Source: Pantanalinema sp. GBBB05 (lineage in GTDB: Bacteria > Cyanobacteriota > Cyanobacteriia > Leptolyngbyales > Leptolyngbyaceae). Taken from it: 64,000 nucleotides of DNA. A model generated the notes under the pieces. The model was given only the letters and a program-made list of their open reading frames with translations, had not been told where the DNA came from and did not search any database. Position numbers and translations under genes: made by a program. The stretch's first letter is position 1, and each line of letters begins with the position of its first letter. The stretch is from the NCBI GenBank assembly GCA_016743235.1, contig VRZD01000004.1:124001-188000 (forward strand). Direction: 5' to 3'. Below are positions 1 through 9,190 of the stretch, in pieces.

Positions 1-16
1 TTTTTGACCGCTCTCT

Positions 17-847
17 ATGACTTCACCCCTTGTATCTGCCACCTGGTTACATCACCACCTCAACGATCGGCAGGTGGTAATTGTGGATTGTCGATTTGCG
101 CTGATGCAGCCTGATTTGGGACAGCAGCAATACCAGGAAGCCCATATTCCCGGAGCCTATTACCTGGACTTGAACCGAGATTTATCGAGTCCGGTGACTC
201 AACATGGGGGACGCCATCCGTTACCCGATGCGACCGCTCTAGCTGCCAAACTCTCGGCGATGGGAATTGGGTCTGATGCAGCGGCGCCCACTTTAGTTGT
301 GGCGTATGACGATTCCCGGTTTGCCTTTGCCGCTCGGTTATGGTGGGTGTTGCGCTACTTGGGACACGATCGTGTCGTGGTATTAGATGGTGGGTTTGCG
401 GCTTGGAAAGCGGCGGGCTACCCAGTGACAAGCGACATTCCTCCTAGCCAGGCTGGTAACTTCCTTCCTCGCCTGCAACCTGAGTCTGTGGTGGATATTG
501 ACCAGGTCAAAGCCAGAAAGGATTTACCAGAGGTTATTTTAGTCGATGCGCGGGAAGGGGAACGCTATCGGGGGGAACGCGAACCGATCGATCCAGTGGC
601 GGGTCATATTCCGGGAGCAGTCAATTATCCCTGGCAGGATGTGACGGATGCTCAGGGGTTTGCCAAGTCGATCGCAGAGCAGCAACAACGCTGGCAAGGG
701 GTAGAATCTGCCGAGGAAGTGCTGGTTTACTGCGGCTCTGGAGTCACCGCCTGTGTCAATTTACTGTCCTTAGAATTGGCTGGTATTAACACAGGTAAAC
801 TCTATGCCGGGAGCTGGAGTGATTGGTGTTCTTATCTCTCACCATGA
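17..847 (+). CDS. Sulfurtransferase, two rhodanese domains (SseA-like)
   Basis: A 276-residue protein with two tandem rhodanese domains, about residues 5-135 and 155-275. The N-terminal domain is the usual inactive one. The C-terminal domain carries the active loop CGSGVTA with Cys239. In this family a loop of that form (CG-S/T-GV-T) is typical of 3-mercaptopyruvate sulfurtransferases, whereas thiosulfate enzymes tend to have a basic CRKG-type loop, so 3-mercaptopyruvate is the more likely sulfur donor; this is inferred from the loop alone. No signal peptide is seen, so it is probably cytosolic. It stands alone, 47 bp from a convergent gene. The ATG start gives normal family length. Confidence 0.93.
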   Translation: MTSPLVSATWLHHHLNDRQVVIVDCRFALMQPDLGQQQYQEAHIPGAYYLDLNRDLSSPVTQHGGRHPLPDATALAAKLSAMGIGSDAAAPTLVVAYDDSRFAFAARLWWVLRYLGHDRVVVLDGGFAAWKAAGYPVTSDIPPSQAGNFLPRLQPESVVDIDQVKARKDLPEVILVDAREGERYRGEREPIDPVAGHIPGAVNYPWQDVTDAQGFAKSIAEQQQRWQGVESAEEVLVYCGSGVTACVNLLSLELAGINTGKLYAGSWSDWCSYLSP

Positions 848-894
848 CATTTGCATGGCAGGCTTTGCCGATGCTGACCCTGTCTAGCTTTGGG

Positions 895-2493
895 TTAAAA
901 CAGCGGTATATTGACCGTTAACCCAATACCGGCAATAAAGCTATTAAAGTCAACCAGGGGATCAGTAGAGTGCCCAAAGGTATACCCGGCAAAGGCTGAT
1001 AACTGGGTATTTCGGAACACCGCATAAGTTAGTCGAGCGAGTAACTGATGATAAACATCATCTCGGTTTTGCTGGGTGAAATTGGAGATTGACAGCTGAT
1101 AGTCAATGCCTGCCTGAAGTCGATTGGGGATCAGATCGTAGTTTAGAGAGAGCACTAAAGCGTTGATAATGCGGGATTGATCGACTGGCTCTGTAAAACT
1201 GTAGCGAAACTGATAGAAGGAATTGAGGGCTAACCGCTTGGCTAATTGATCGCGACGGCTTAGCTCTAACCGGATGGAATGATCATTGAAGAAGCGAGTA
1301 CCTTTAGGCAAACCAAAGATTCTATCTCTGGCAATAAATAGCTGTTGGTTGCTCCAGCCAATTTCCCCAAACATCGTTGGGGATAGCCGCTGATAAATTC
1401 CTGCCCGTAACCTGAATTCGTTGTAGTCAATGTCAGACAAGGTAGAGTAACGAATAAAGTTACCTTCAACTGAACTAATAAAATAGGTGCTTTTTCCTAA
1501 AGGAGGAATCAGCAGTAAGGTAACGCCAGGTTTGATTAAGGCATCCTCGATTTGAATTAGTTGGGAATAAACGTTACTGCTATTAAAAAAGTCAAACCGG
1601 GGAATGAGATAGGCAACCGGCGATCGCGTCACAGGTAAAGGTAGTGGAGATCCTATATCTATACAACCCAACTCTATGTCAGGGTTAAGACAAGGGAGGG
1701 GTTTGGTCTGTTCCTGACTATCATCTGAGTTCTGATTCGTGGGATTGGGTGGCTGTGGGGGAATATCAGGATTAAGGAACCTAGGTAATTCAGGCTGCTC
1801 TTGAAAGCGATAAATATCTCGACCTGGAGCTGGTGCAGCTTGATTCGCTGGATTTACTGAATCAGCTCCGGCAGGTTGTTGAGCGAATCGTTGAGCTGAT
1901 GATGTGAAGTGACTGTTTAAGTCAGTTACAAAAGCATTCTGGTCCCCGTATGACTGGTGAGTTACCGGCTCTAATTGTTTAGACTTCACTTCATCCAGAG
2001 CCTGGCTGGCTCGAAAATCAACGACTGTGGGGGGAGGCACGATCGTTGATTTTGCCACTATCCAATCTGTCGCTAACCACCGGGTTGGCGCAGCTGATGG
2101 AGCCACAACTTGTGTTGCGACTTGTTGCAGAGTAGCGTTTTGGGCAAAGCCGATGCTGGCAATTGGCTCTGGGGAAGCTAGGGCTGTCGCACCATAAGCA
2201 GGAGCAGATTTGAACTCGGCGATAAAGCTAGGTGGGCTTGCCTGACCAGGGTGTGCTTGATGCGTCGGCAAAGATCCATTCAGCCTTGGAACACACGGTG
2301 TGGTGGGTGTTGCTCTCGCCTGGTCATTTAACGGTTCAGCGCTACAGGGTGGGACTGTACGGGGACTAATGACGGGAACCGACCTGGCAGGAGCGACGAC
2401 TAGTAAACTGCTGCCGATCGTGATCGGCAGCCAGAAGCGAGGATAGCGGCGGATAGAATATAATCTGCTGGTAAGATAATAGTGAATATCCAA
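895..2493 (-). CDS. Putative outer-membrane beta-barrel protein with proline-rich linker
   Basis: A 532-residue exported protein of unrecognised family. A basic N-terminus followed by a hydrophobic stretch (about residues 17-40) looks like a signal peptide. Residues 40-290 are low complexity, rich in Pro, Ala, Ser and Gln. From about residue 295 to the end the chain alternates polar and hydrophobic residues in strands with aromatic girdles and finishes in Phe, as outer-membrane barrels do. The start is TTG; no in-frame ATG exists until deep in the barrel region, so the start is uncertain. It is divergent from a FecR-domain gene, which also has a long proline-rich part. Function is unknown; a surface or porin-like role is inference. 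Confidence 0.75.
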   Translation of the reverse strand: MDIHYYLTSRLYSIRRYPRFWLPITIGSSLLVVAPARSVPVISPRTVPPCSAEPLNDQARATPTTPCVPRLNGSLPTHQAHPGQASPPSFIAEFKSAPAYGATALASPEPIASIGFAQNATLQQVATQVVAPSAAPTRWLATDWIVAKSTIVPPPTVVDFRASQALDEVKSKQLEPVTHQSYGDQNAFVTDLNSHFTSSAQRFAQQPAGADSVNPANQAAPAPGRDIYRFQEQPELPRFLNPDIPPQPPNPTNQNSDDSQEQTKPLPCLNPDIELGCIDIGSPLPLPVTRSPVAYLIPRFDFFNSSNVYSQLIQIEDALIKPGVTLLLIPPLGKSTYFISSVEGNFIRYSTLSDIDYNEFRLRAGIYQRLSPTMFGEIGWSNQQLFIARDRIFGLPKGTRFFNDHSIRLELSRRDQLAKRLALNSFYQFRYSFTEPVDQSRIINALVLSLNYDLIPNRLQAGIDYQLSISNFTQQNRDDVYHQLLARLTYAVFRNTQLSAFAGYTFGHSTDPLVDFNSFIAGIGLTVNIPLF

Positions 2494-2851
2494 GTCAGGA
2501 ACCGTAAATATACTGGTAGGCTGCTGATTGCTTTGTGGTTTGGACTATGAGCCTAGTGCATAGTCGCACTTAACTTGCTAATTGTTTCCGGTAGCCTATG
2601 TTATTAGTCGAATATCTTAATAGAGAATGTCATCCCCCAGAATCGGGATTTTTTGCGGTAATATTTCCAGTTTTGGAATAGCATTTTTGCTGGGATTGGA
2701 GTAGGCTGAAATATCCATCTTCGGAGATGGGTCAGAAATCAGGGGTCGTAGATACACTTAGGAGAATCCACCATGTGCTGTTTGGATTCTGGAATCGATT
2801 AATCGAAAGCTGAAGCCGTAGCCGGAGTGACTTTAAACGCCTGGAGCTTTT
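2494..2851. other. Divergent intergenic region, 358 bp
   Basis: This holds the promoters of the putative barrel gene (minus) and the FecR gene (plus). The clearest structure is a small hairpin at 2715-2730, stem CCATCT/AGATGG with loop TCGG, not followed by a T run, so it is not a terminator. I see no tRNA, no convincing small ORF and no recognisable riboswitch. Confidence 0.5.
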
Positions 2852-4369
2852 ATGTCTAGTAGATTCCTCATTGTCATTGCCCTAACTTTGTGGAGTGCTG
2901 GAACCCTTCTGCTTCCAGGACGAGCTAAGGCAACGACCCCTCTGACTGAAGCCTCTGTTGAAACTATTCGTAAAGAAGTTTTAGTCCGACTTAAAAAACA
3001 ACCTTTTCGTCCAGCCAAAGCAAAACAAGATAAGCTTTTTCCAAATGACGCTTTAAGGACAGGAGCCATATCGTTAGCAGAGTTAAGGTTTAATGATCGT
3101 TCCTTAGCTCGTATTGGTGAAAAGGCGCTGTTTGAATTTCAACCAGGAACTCGTGATCTCCGCTTAGACCGAGGGACTGTCTTACTACTAATCCAACCAA
3201 AGCAGGGTAGAACTCGAGTTCGGACTCCAAATGCCGCTGCTGGAATTCGCGGCTCTGCGTTGTTTGTTCGCTTTATTCCCGATGACAATCCGAATGATGA
3301 CTTGGGACCGATTACGATCGTCGGGGCGCTGACTAACAGCGACATTGAGGTATCGAATCAGGATGGGTCACAGAAATATGTCCTGAAAGCCGGGCAACTG
3401 GCAGTGGTTCATAAGAACATGATCGGACTATATCCCTTTGACCTTAATAGTTTTTATGCCACTAGCGCTTTAGCCGCTGGATTGGACTTGAACCAAAGTG
3501 CTGGAGCTAAGTCCAATATGGATTCCTCGATCGCCGATGTGCGAGCAGAAACCCTGGCTGCCCTCAAAGCGTTGCCTGCCGCTACGGCTAAATCTAATTC
3601 ACAACCAGTTGCTGCCAATCCAGCCTGGATGCTGATGTCCGCTCCTACAGCCCAGTCTCCTCAAGCCATAAATTCTGCTTCCAGCTCCTTTGATCCAGCT
3701 CAAACTGAGTTCAACCGTGGAATCGGTAGCATACCTCCATCACCCGTGGTTGCAGGTACGCTTTGGGACATGATGAACCGTCCTGGTTCTGTTCGGACTC
3801 CAGGCAGTCCGACTCCGGGTTCAACGGGGATCGCTGCTCCTCCTATGCCTGTTCCACCACCTATGATCAACGCTCCTCTTCCAGCAGCAGGTTCTGCTTC
3901 AGTAGCGGCAGGTGGGTCTATTGAGCGTTCAGTTCCTACCTCACCACCGACTATCCCTGGCACACCGCCAGCAGCGGCTCCGCCTGTAGTGGCTCCGCTG
4001 CCAACACCGCCAGCAGCAGCTCCGCCACCATCGACACCGCCTGTGGTAACACCCCCAGTCACTACACCGCCTGTATCAGCAGCTCCGCCGCCATCGACAC
4101 CGCCTGTGGTAACGCCCCCAGCCACTACACCTCCCGTTGAGCCTCCTGTGGTTCCAGCTCCCGCGCCTACACCCATTCGTCCTACTCCAGCGATCCCAGC
4201 GGTTCCAGCCGTTCCAAATCCGGGCAGTGGACCGGCAACTCCAGCAGTTCCAGCGGTTCCAGCGACTAGCGTGAGTCCGTCAGCGCTCGATGTATCGCCT
4301 GTCCAACCTGCTGCTCCGGTAGTAGACTCGACAGTGACTCCAGGAACGGGAGCCACTACAACCCCATAA
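2852..4369 (+). CDS. FecR-domain exported protein with proline-rich C-terminal half
   Basis: A 505-residue protein with a signal peptide (residues 1-27, ending GRAKA). Residues about 40-190 form a FecR domain: the phrases ALRTGAISLAELRF and TPNAAAGIRGSALFV are the conserved strand-turn signatures. From about residue 290 the chain is almost entirely Pro, Ala, Val and Thr (PPVVTPPVTTPP type), a flexible spacer that could cross the peptidoglycan or periplasm. In cyanobacteria many FecR-domain proteins are not linked to iron uptake, and no sigma factor or TonB receptor is adjacent. The gene is divergent from the barrel protein, and its last 14 bp overlap the convergent DUF1643 gene. Its function is unknown. 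Confidence 0.85.
   Translation: MSSRFLIVIALTLWSAGTLLLPGRAKATTPLTEASVETIRKEVLVRLKKQPFRPAKAKQDKLFPNDALRTGAISLAELRFNDRSLARIGEKALFEFQPGTRDLRLDRGTVLLLIQPKQGRTRVRTPNAAAGIRGSALFVRFIPDDNPNDDLGPITIVGALTNSDIEVSNQDGSQKYVLKAGQLAVVHKNMIGLYPFDLNSFYATSALAAGLDLNQSAGAKSNMDSSIADVRAETLAALKALPAATAKSNSQPVAANPAWMLMSAPTAQSPQAINSASSSFDPAQTEFNRGIGSIPPSPVVAGTLWDMMNRPGSVRTPGSPTPGSTGIAAPPMPVPPPMINAPLPAAGSASVAAGGSIERSVPTSPPTIPGTPPAAAPPVVAPLPTPPAAAPPPSTPPVVTPPVTTPPVSAAPPPSTPPVVTPPATTPPVEPPVVPAPAPTPIRPTPAIPAVPAVPNPGSGPATPAVPAVPATSVSPSALDVSPVQPAAPVVDSTVTPGTGATTTP
4018..4136 (+). repeat. Direct repeat with 63-bp period inside the FecR gene
   Basis: Two copies of a 56-nt unit, 4018-4073 and 4081-4136, differ at only about five positions, mostly third codon positions. 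The period of 63 bp equals 21 residues and keeps frame. Each encodes APPPSTPPVVTPP-like residues. This is a recent in-frame duplication within the proline-rich tail and could vary in copy number between strains. Confidence 0.8.
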
Positions 4370-4838
4370 GTATGGGATAAACCTGCGGGAGGGTCGTTGC
4401 TTTCAGGTAAAGGGGATGCCTAGGCTGCTGGGTTTTCGTAATACCCAAGCAATAGAGTAGCTGTCGATCGCCCAATAACGCTAACACCCGGCGATCGCGT
4501 TCTAATAAGTAGCCCCAGTTACCCCAGGCTAACAGGATGCGATCGACTCGTTTGGGCAGCGTCACCAGATAATGATCGTTCTGTGTGCCTACGGGGTCAC
4601 TGACCTGACGCAGATCGATCGGGCTAGCGGTGCGATAAGCAAATAAATTGACCACTTCCAGACCACCATAACCCCAGGTTTGGGCGAAGCTAAGGCACCG
4701 CCGGATTGTGGGATCATTCACTACGGCATCGGCACGGCTGGGATTGAGCATGATGAAGCCAATGCGGGGGTTTTGGTCATCCCACGATCGCCAGAGCGAG
4801 TAGCGATAATTACCGTCAATCACTGCACCTGTTTTCAT
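4356..4838 (-). CDS. DUF1643 domain protein
   Basis: About 160 residues from the ATG at 4838. A TTG at 4868 would add ten residues; I prefer the ATG because family members start just before the YRYSLWR segment. The DUF1643 hallmarks are present: RYSLWRSWD near the N-terminus, GFIMLNPSRADA, NDPTIRRC and VVNLFAYR. The biochemical function of this family is not known; the compact fold has conserved Asn, Asp and Arg residues. It lies just downstream of folC on the same strand and is probably cotranscribed with it. Its 3' end overlaps the convergent FecR gene. Confidence 0.85.
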   Translation of the reverse strand: MKTGAVIDGNYRYSLWRSWDDQNPRIGFIMLNPSRADAVVNDPTIRRCLSFAQTWGYGGLEVVNLFAYRTASPIDLRQVSDPVGTQNDHYLVTLPKRVDRILLAWGNWGYLLERDRRVLALLGDRQLLYCLGITKTQQPRHPLYLKATTLPQVYPILMGL

Positions 4839-4868
4839 CTGCTTAACCGTAACCAAACAGCAACTCAA

Positions 4869-6209
4869 TCAGGCAGATGCCATCACCTGTTTAAAGAAGT
4901 CACCGATTAAATACAATGAGCCACACAAGACGGTCAAATGGTCTGTTCCCGGCGCCTGCGATCGACATTGGAAGGTCGCATCTAACCCACTAAAGACATC
5001 GATACAGACTTGACAATGAGCTAATTCAGGACAAATCTGTCTGGCTAAACCAGCTAATGTTTCTGGATCTGCTGAACTATGATCGGGCACAGGAACTAAA
5101 TATAGTTCCTCTCCAGGTCGAAGCAATGCCTTAAAGATATCGGCGTGATCTTTGGTCGATAGCATACCTATGACCCATTGGATTTTGAGTGGCATAGGTG
5201 GGGGGGATGAGGGCAGTGGAGTTAGCTGTTCCCCATCTCCCCTATCTCCCTGAGCGTTCGACACTAGTTGATCAACATACTGCCGCAGCACTTCAGCACT
5301 AGCCGGATTATGAGCGCCATCGATCAAAATGCGTTGTCCTTGCCAAGTAAACCACTGTAAGCGACCTGCCCATTTCGTGTTTGCCATTCCTGTGGCGATC
5401 GCGGTCTCGGGAATGTGCCAACCCTGGTCTTGCAGAATCTTCAGAGCCGCGATCGCCATTGCCGAATTACTAAGTTGGATCGCGCCGTGTAGAGGTAAGG
5501 GATATTGGACGCCCTGGTAGTCTGCCCAGCGGGTTTCCTGACGTTCTACCTCGATCGCGGGTTCTACCCAAACGGTCGGACAGCCCAAGTCAGCAATGCG
5601 TTGGGTCACGACAGTGGCAGCTTCGGGGGGGAGTTGCCCAATCACCGCCGGACAACCAGGTTTGAGGATACCCGCCTTTTCTCCAGCAATTTGTCCCAAG
5701 GTAGACCCCAGTCGTTGCCAGTGTTCCCGGCTGATGGATGTAATGACGCTAACCAAAGGTCGATCGCAGACATTCGTGGCATCCAATCGACCACCCAGCC
5801 CCACTTCCATGACAGCAATATCGACCTGTTGTTGAGCGAAATATAACCAGGCAGCAGCGGTGATCACTTCAAATTGAGTCGGGGTCGGGTCAGTGGGTTG
5901 AATGGCGGCAATGACTTGATGCAAGTATTGTTCCAACTCTAGTGATGAAATCGGTTGCTCGTTTAAACAAATCCGTTCGTTCCAATCCACCAGATGCGGT
6001 GAGGTATAGCGCCCGACTCGATAGCCAGCCGCCGTTAACACAGCTGACAAATAGGCACAAACTGAGCCTTTGCCATTACTTCCTGCCACATGAATAATGG
6101 GGACTTGCTGATGCGGATTACCTAGGTTTGCCAGTAATCGTTGGCTACTGTCTAACCCTAGCTTGACCCCAAATAGTTCAAATTGTTGCAGAAGCGCCGC
6201 GATCGTCAC
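4869..6209 (-). CDS. folC: Folylpolyglutamate/dihydrofolate synthase FolC
   Basis: A 446-residue Mur-ligase-like ATPase that adds glutamate to dihydropteroate and/or tetrahydrofolate in the cytosol. It shows the P-loop HVAGSNGKGS near residue 41, the TSPHL segment, GLGGRLDATNV, and the C-terminal IDGAHNP motif. Around residues 320-335 a proline- and serine-rich insertion (PLPSSPPPMP) separates the two domains and is probably a surface loop. The start is GTG and gives normal family length. The DUF1643 gene follows immediately on the same strand. Confidence 0.96.
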   Translation of the reverse strand: MTIAALLQQFELFGVKLGLDSSQRLLANLGNPHQQVPIIHVAGSNGKGSVCAYLSAVLTAAGYRVGRYTSPHLVDWNERICLNEQPISSLELEQYLHQVIAAIQPTDPTPTQFEVITAAAWLYFAQQQVDIAVMEVGLGGRLDATNVCDRPLVSVITSISREHWQRLGSTLGQIAGEKAGILKPGCPAVIGQLPPEAATVVTQRIADLGCPTVWVEPAIEVERQETRWADYQGVQYPLPLHGAIQLSNSAMAIAALKILQDQGWHIPETAIATGMANTKWAGRLQWFTWQGQRILIDGAHNPASAEVLRQYVDQLVSNAQGDRGDGEQLTPLPSSPPPMPLKIQWVIGMLSTKDHADIFKALLRPGEELYLVPVPDHSSADPETLAGLARQICPELAHCQVCIDVFSGLDATFQCRSQAPGTDHLTVLCGSLYLIGDFFKQVMASA

Positions 6210-6289
6210 AGTCAGAATCCCCGTTGGGCTGGAAATTACCCAGTCATCTTATGCCGTGCGCCTGACCACCGTAAAGATGCCAGAGAGGG

Positions 6290-7582
6290 CTATGGATTAA
6301 CGATCGCGCCCATGAATAGCAGGGTTCCGGTTTGGTTGTCACGGATGGCACAGAAGAAGGGGCGATCAGCTTTGAACGTAAAGGGTGCTTCGGGGGGACG
6401 AACGGAAGTAGCGCGAATGCCGATCGACGTGACGGCGGCGGCTTCAGTGCCTTCTTCATTCACTTCCACAAAGGTTTTGTGTTTAACCTGATCAATTTGC
6501 ATGGGTGTGTCACTCAGGTTGGAGAAGTTGGCTCGTCTGCCGAATGCTTCTGCCATCCCCAGTTGAGATAAGGCTTGGTTCAGTTCAAGCTCATATTCCA
6601 GTTTGAAGCGAGGAATTTGTACCGAACCAGGACGGCTGCGAAATTGCTGGCTCCAGGTTTGCCAGTTTTCGGTAGTCAAAATTTTGTAAAACTGTGACAA
6701 ATTAGAGGCTTGCTTGGGTAAGAAAACCAGCATACTGACTCGGCGATCGCCATAGGGTAAATTCACGGCTTGAAACTGATCGGTTTCGTAATAGCGATAG
6801 TCTCCCCGTTGGCTCATCATTGCTACCGTTTTTTGTTGACCGTTGCTTAATTGAAATGGTTGATTAGTCGTTAACTTTGGATCGAATTGAGTAGTCCAAT
6901 TGCCTTTAAAATAAATCGCGTTAATTAAAAACATCACATCATCAGCGTTGATACGATCGATGATTTTGTCAATCTTATTGCGAGTATGCTGTTTTACCCA
7001 GTTATTAATAGTAGACGTTGCCTTGGGACTACGAAAGTCTAAATCTGTGACTTCTGCTTGATAGAACTGGCGATTCCGTTGAATAAAGTCTGGTTTAAAT
7101 GAAACTCCGGCTCTTGTCCATAAAGAGTTAGCGATCGCTAATTGCACTTTCGGATCAGCATTTTCTAATAGAGCTTTGAGACTGGCATTCCCCTGGTTTA
7201 AATCATCTAAACTCATGCCCTGAATCTGCAGAGCTTTTGCTATCGCTTGTTGAGTGCTACCATTAGCCCCGTTATAGGCCATGCTCAGGGCGATCGCAAT
7301 ACTAGAGGGTGAGACAAATACATTTTTATCTCTCTCCTGCCTAAGAATTTCAGCAAACAATTTGATCCCAAACTGAGTATTGGCTTCGACTAGTTGAGGA
7401 TTTACAGTATTGGGTGTTTGGGCCACACGACGCTCCTGGACTTGAATCGGCTTGGATTGACTGGGACGGGGACTCGCTGCTACCGATGCACTATTGTTTG
7501 TTCGCAAGCACCCTAATAATCCCAACAATACTAAACTGCTTGTCGTTATTGCACCGATACTGCGGAACTGTCGCACACCCAT
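6290..7582 (-). CDS. Serpin family lipoprotein (protease inhibitor)
   Basis: A 430-residue protein with a lipoprotein signal (LGLLGC, Cys about residue 25), so it should be membrane-anchored on the periplasmic or outer side. The rest is a complete serpin fold: NANSLW-type strands, the NAIYFKGNW shutter segment, and the C-terminal DRPFFCAIRD and GTLLFMGAI strands. The hinge EEGTEAAAVTS is rich in small residues as in inhibitory serpins. Counting from the hinge Gly as P15, the predicted P1-P1' bond is Thr-Ser, with Arg at P3. Serpins trap serine or cysteine proteases by loop insertion; inhibition here is inferred. It is divergent from the GT39 gene. Confidence 0.93.
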   Translation of the reverse strand: MGVRQFRSIGAITTSSLVLLGLLGCLRTNNSASVAASPRPSQSKPIQVQERRVAQTPNTVNPQLVEANTQFGIKLFAEILRQERDKNVFVSPSSIAIALSMAYNGANGSTQQAIAKALQIQGMSLDDLNQGNASLKALLENADPKVQLAIANSLWTRAGVSFKPDFIQRNRQFYQAEVTDLDFRSPKATSTINNWVKQHTRNKIDKIIDRINADDVMFLINAIYFKGNWTTQFDPKLTTNQPFQLSNGQQKTVAMMSQRGDYRYYETDQFQAVNLPYGDRRVSMLVFLPKQASNLSQFYKILTTENWQTWSQQFRSRPGSVQIPRFKLEYELELNQALSQLGMAEAFGRRANFSNLSDTPMQIDQVKHKTFVEVNEEGTEAAAVTSIGIRATSVRPPEAPFTFKADRPFFCAIRDNQTGTLLFMGAIVNP

Positions 7583-7648
7583 TGTCTTACTCCTGGTTTT
7601 GCCGGAACGGTATTTCTGTCTCTACACATCCAAGATGTCATACTCAGG

Positions 7649-9184
7649 ATGACGGTAAAACGATCGTTACAGTTTCTGCAACTTATGCAAGTGTTTAGGT
7701 CACCGATTCTGAAAGTTTTTATTCCTACGTTGACTGCATTTCTGCTGTTACGTCTGGGATTTTGGTTGGCTGTATTTCCCAATCCTGATGAAGCGTACTA
7801 TTGGTTGTGGGGGCAATATCCTGCTTGGTCTTACTATGACCATCCACCTCTACACGCCTGGATACAAGGATTATTTACCACCCTATTTGGGCGATCGCAC
7901 CTTACACTTCGGCTACCTAATCTGCTGACAAATGGCATTTTTTTCTATATTTACTATCAAATTGCTCGTTATTTGTATGGGAAGCAAGCTCAAAATGCTT
8001 TCTGGATTATGATTGCCTGCATTGTGGCATCACCGTTATATTTCCTGTTTCTAGCTCTAGCTTGGCAGGATCATTTATTAATTACTTTTTCTTTGCTTTC
8101 TGCCTATTGGTTGATTCAGTTTCTCGATCGGTATTTAATGCATTCTGATGACTCCGGTTGGCAATTGTATGGAGCTGCGATCGCATTAGGGTTAGCAGGA
8201 TTATGCAAATATAACGCTGCTTTTATGGCATTAGGATTCTTAGCCACGATCGGAGTTGAGCCACGATTGCGTCCTTTACTGCGCGATCGCCGCTTATATG
8301 TTGCGGCTGCGATCGGCTTAAGTTGTTTGTTGCCCGTTCTGTTATGGAATCTGTCGAACGATTGGCAATCCTTGCAATACTATTTCAACCGCAGTGTCAA
8401 TCCTGTGAGCGGCTTCAGCCTCAAATTCTCACCATTTTTTAACTTTGTTCTGTTCTCATTTCTGCTCGTTTCGCCCTTTAACTGGATTTTGTTTTGGCGA
8501 TCGTGGCGACAATCCACGAAGTTGTTCTCCCACTCTATTTACCCAACGATCGCAGTTTGGACATTAATTATCCCTACCGTAACCCTCACGTTCATCTCCC
8601 TCCTGTCTGCCGCTCTCTATTACTGGAACATCACCGCTTACTTACTCCTCTTCCCCCTCATCCCTGCCCTCTTTCTCTCCCCATCTCCCTCATCTTCCCC
8701 ACCTTTCCCCAAATTTCTGATCGCCGGACAACTTTACGGACTCCTCTTTGCCACACTACTGGTGATTCACTATGGACTATTACCGATTTCAGCTTTAGTG
8801 AGTTCGACTGAAGATCCCGATTCACGGATGCTGTATGGCTGGGATACCGTGGCAGCAGAGGTCAGCAAACAGGCTACTGAATTAGGCAACCCACCTCTGT
8901 TGGTGACAACCGATTATCGCTCAGCATCAGCACTTGCCTATGCCCTAAATAATCCGACTGTAATGGCAATTTCCGATCGCGTTGATCAATTCGACTTTTG
9001 GCTGCAACCAAACCAATATACGCACAAGAATGCCCTAATTTTGTCTGATGATTGGCATCCTATTCAGTCTGACTTATTAGCTCGATTTGAGCGCATAGCT
9101 GAACCGAAGACGATTTCAGTGAGGCGATTTGGCATCTGGATCAAACATTACTATTTGCGCCAGGCTTTCGGATACAAAGGCTAA
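7649..9184 (+). CDS. GT39/ArnT-like membrane glycosyltransferase
   Basis: A 511-residue protein with about ten or more membrane helices. The first periplasmic loop carries the acidic pair in NPDEAYYW followed by YYDHPPLHAW, the signature of the PMT_2 (GT39) family that moves sugars from polyprenyl-phosphate carriers to proteins or lipids. The C-terminal 130 residues are soluble. The acceptor and sugar are not evident. A later in-frame ATG at 7685 would also leave the first membrane helix intact, so the start is uncertain by 12 residues. It ends 6 bp from the convergent WG-repeat gene. Confidence 0.87.
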   Translation: MTVKRSLQFLQLMQVFRSPILKVFIPTLTAFLLLRLGFWLAVFPNPDEAYYWLWGQYPAWSYYDHPPLHAWIQGLFTTLFGRSHLTLRLPNLLTNGIFFYIYYQIARYLYGKQAQNAFWIMIACIVASPLYFLFLALAWQDHLLITFSLLSAYWLIQFLDRYLMHSDDSGWQLYGAAIALGLAGLCKYNAAFMALGFLATIGVEPRLRPLLRDRRLYVAAAIGLSCLLPVLLWNLSNDWQSLQYYFNRSVNPVSGFSLKFSPFFNFVLFSFLLVSPFNWILFWRSWRQSTKLFSHSIYPTIAVWTLIIPTVTLTFISLLSAALYYWNITAYLLLFPLIPALFLSPSPSSSPPFPKFLIAGQLYGLLFATLLVIHYGLLPISALVSSTEDPDSRMLYGWDTVAAEVSKQATELGNPPLLVTTDYRSASALAYALNNPTVMAISDRVDQFDFWLQPNQYTHKNALILSDDWHPIQSDLLARFERIAEPKTISVRRFGIWIKHYYLRQAFGYKG

Positions 9185-9190
9185 TTGAAA

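Noticed and set aside
3700..4356. Long minus-strand ORF of 218 residues rich in Gly, Thr and Val
   Set aside because: It is the antisense of the Pro-rich FecR tail. Pro codons (CCN) read in reverse give Gly codons without stops, so it is a composition artefact.
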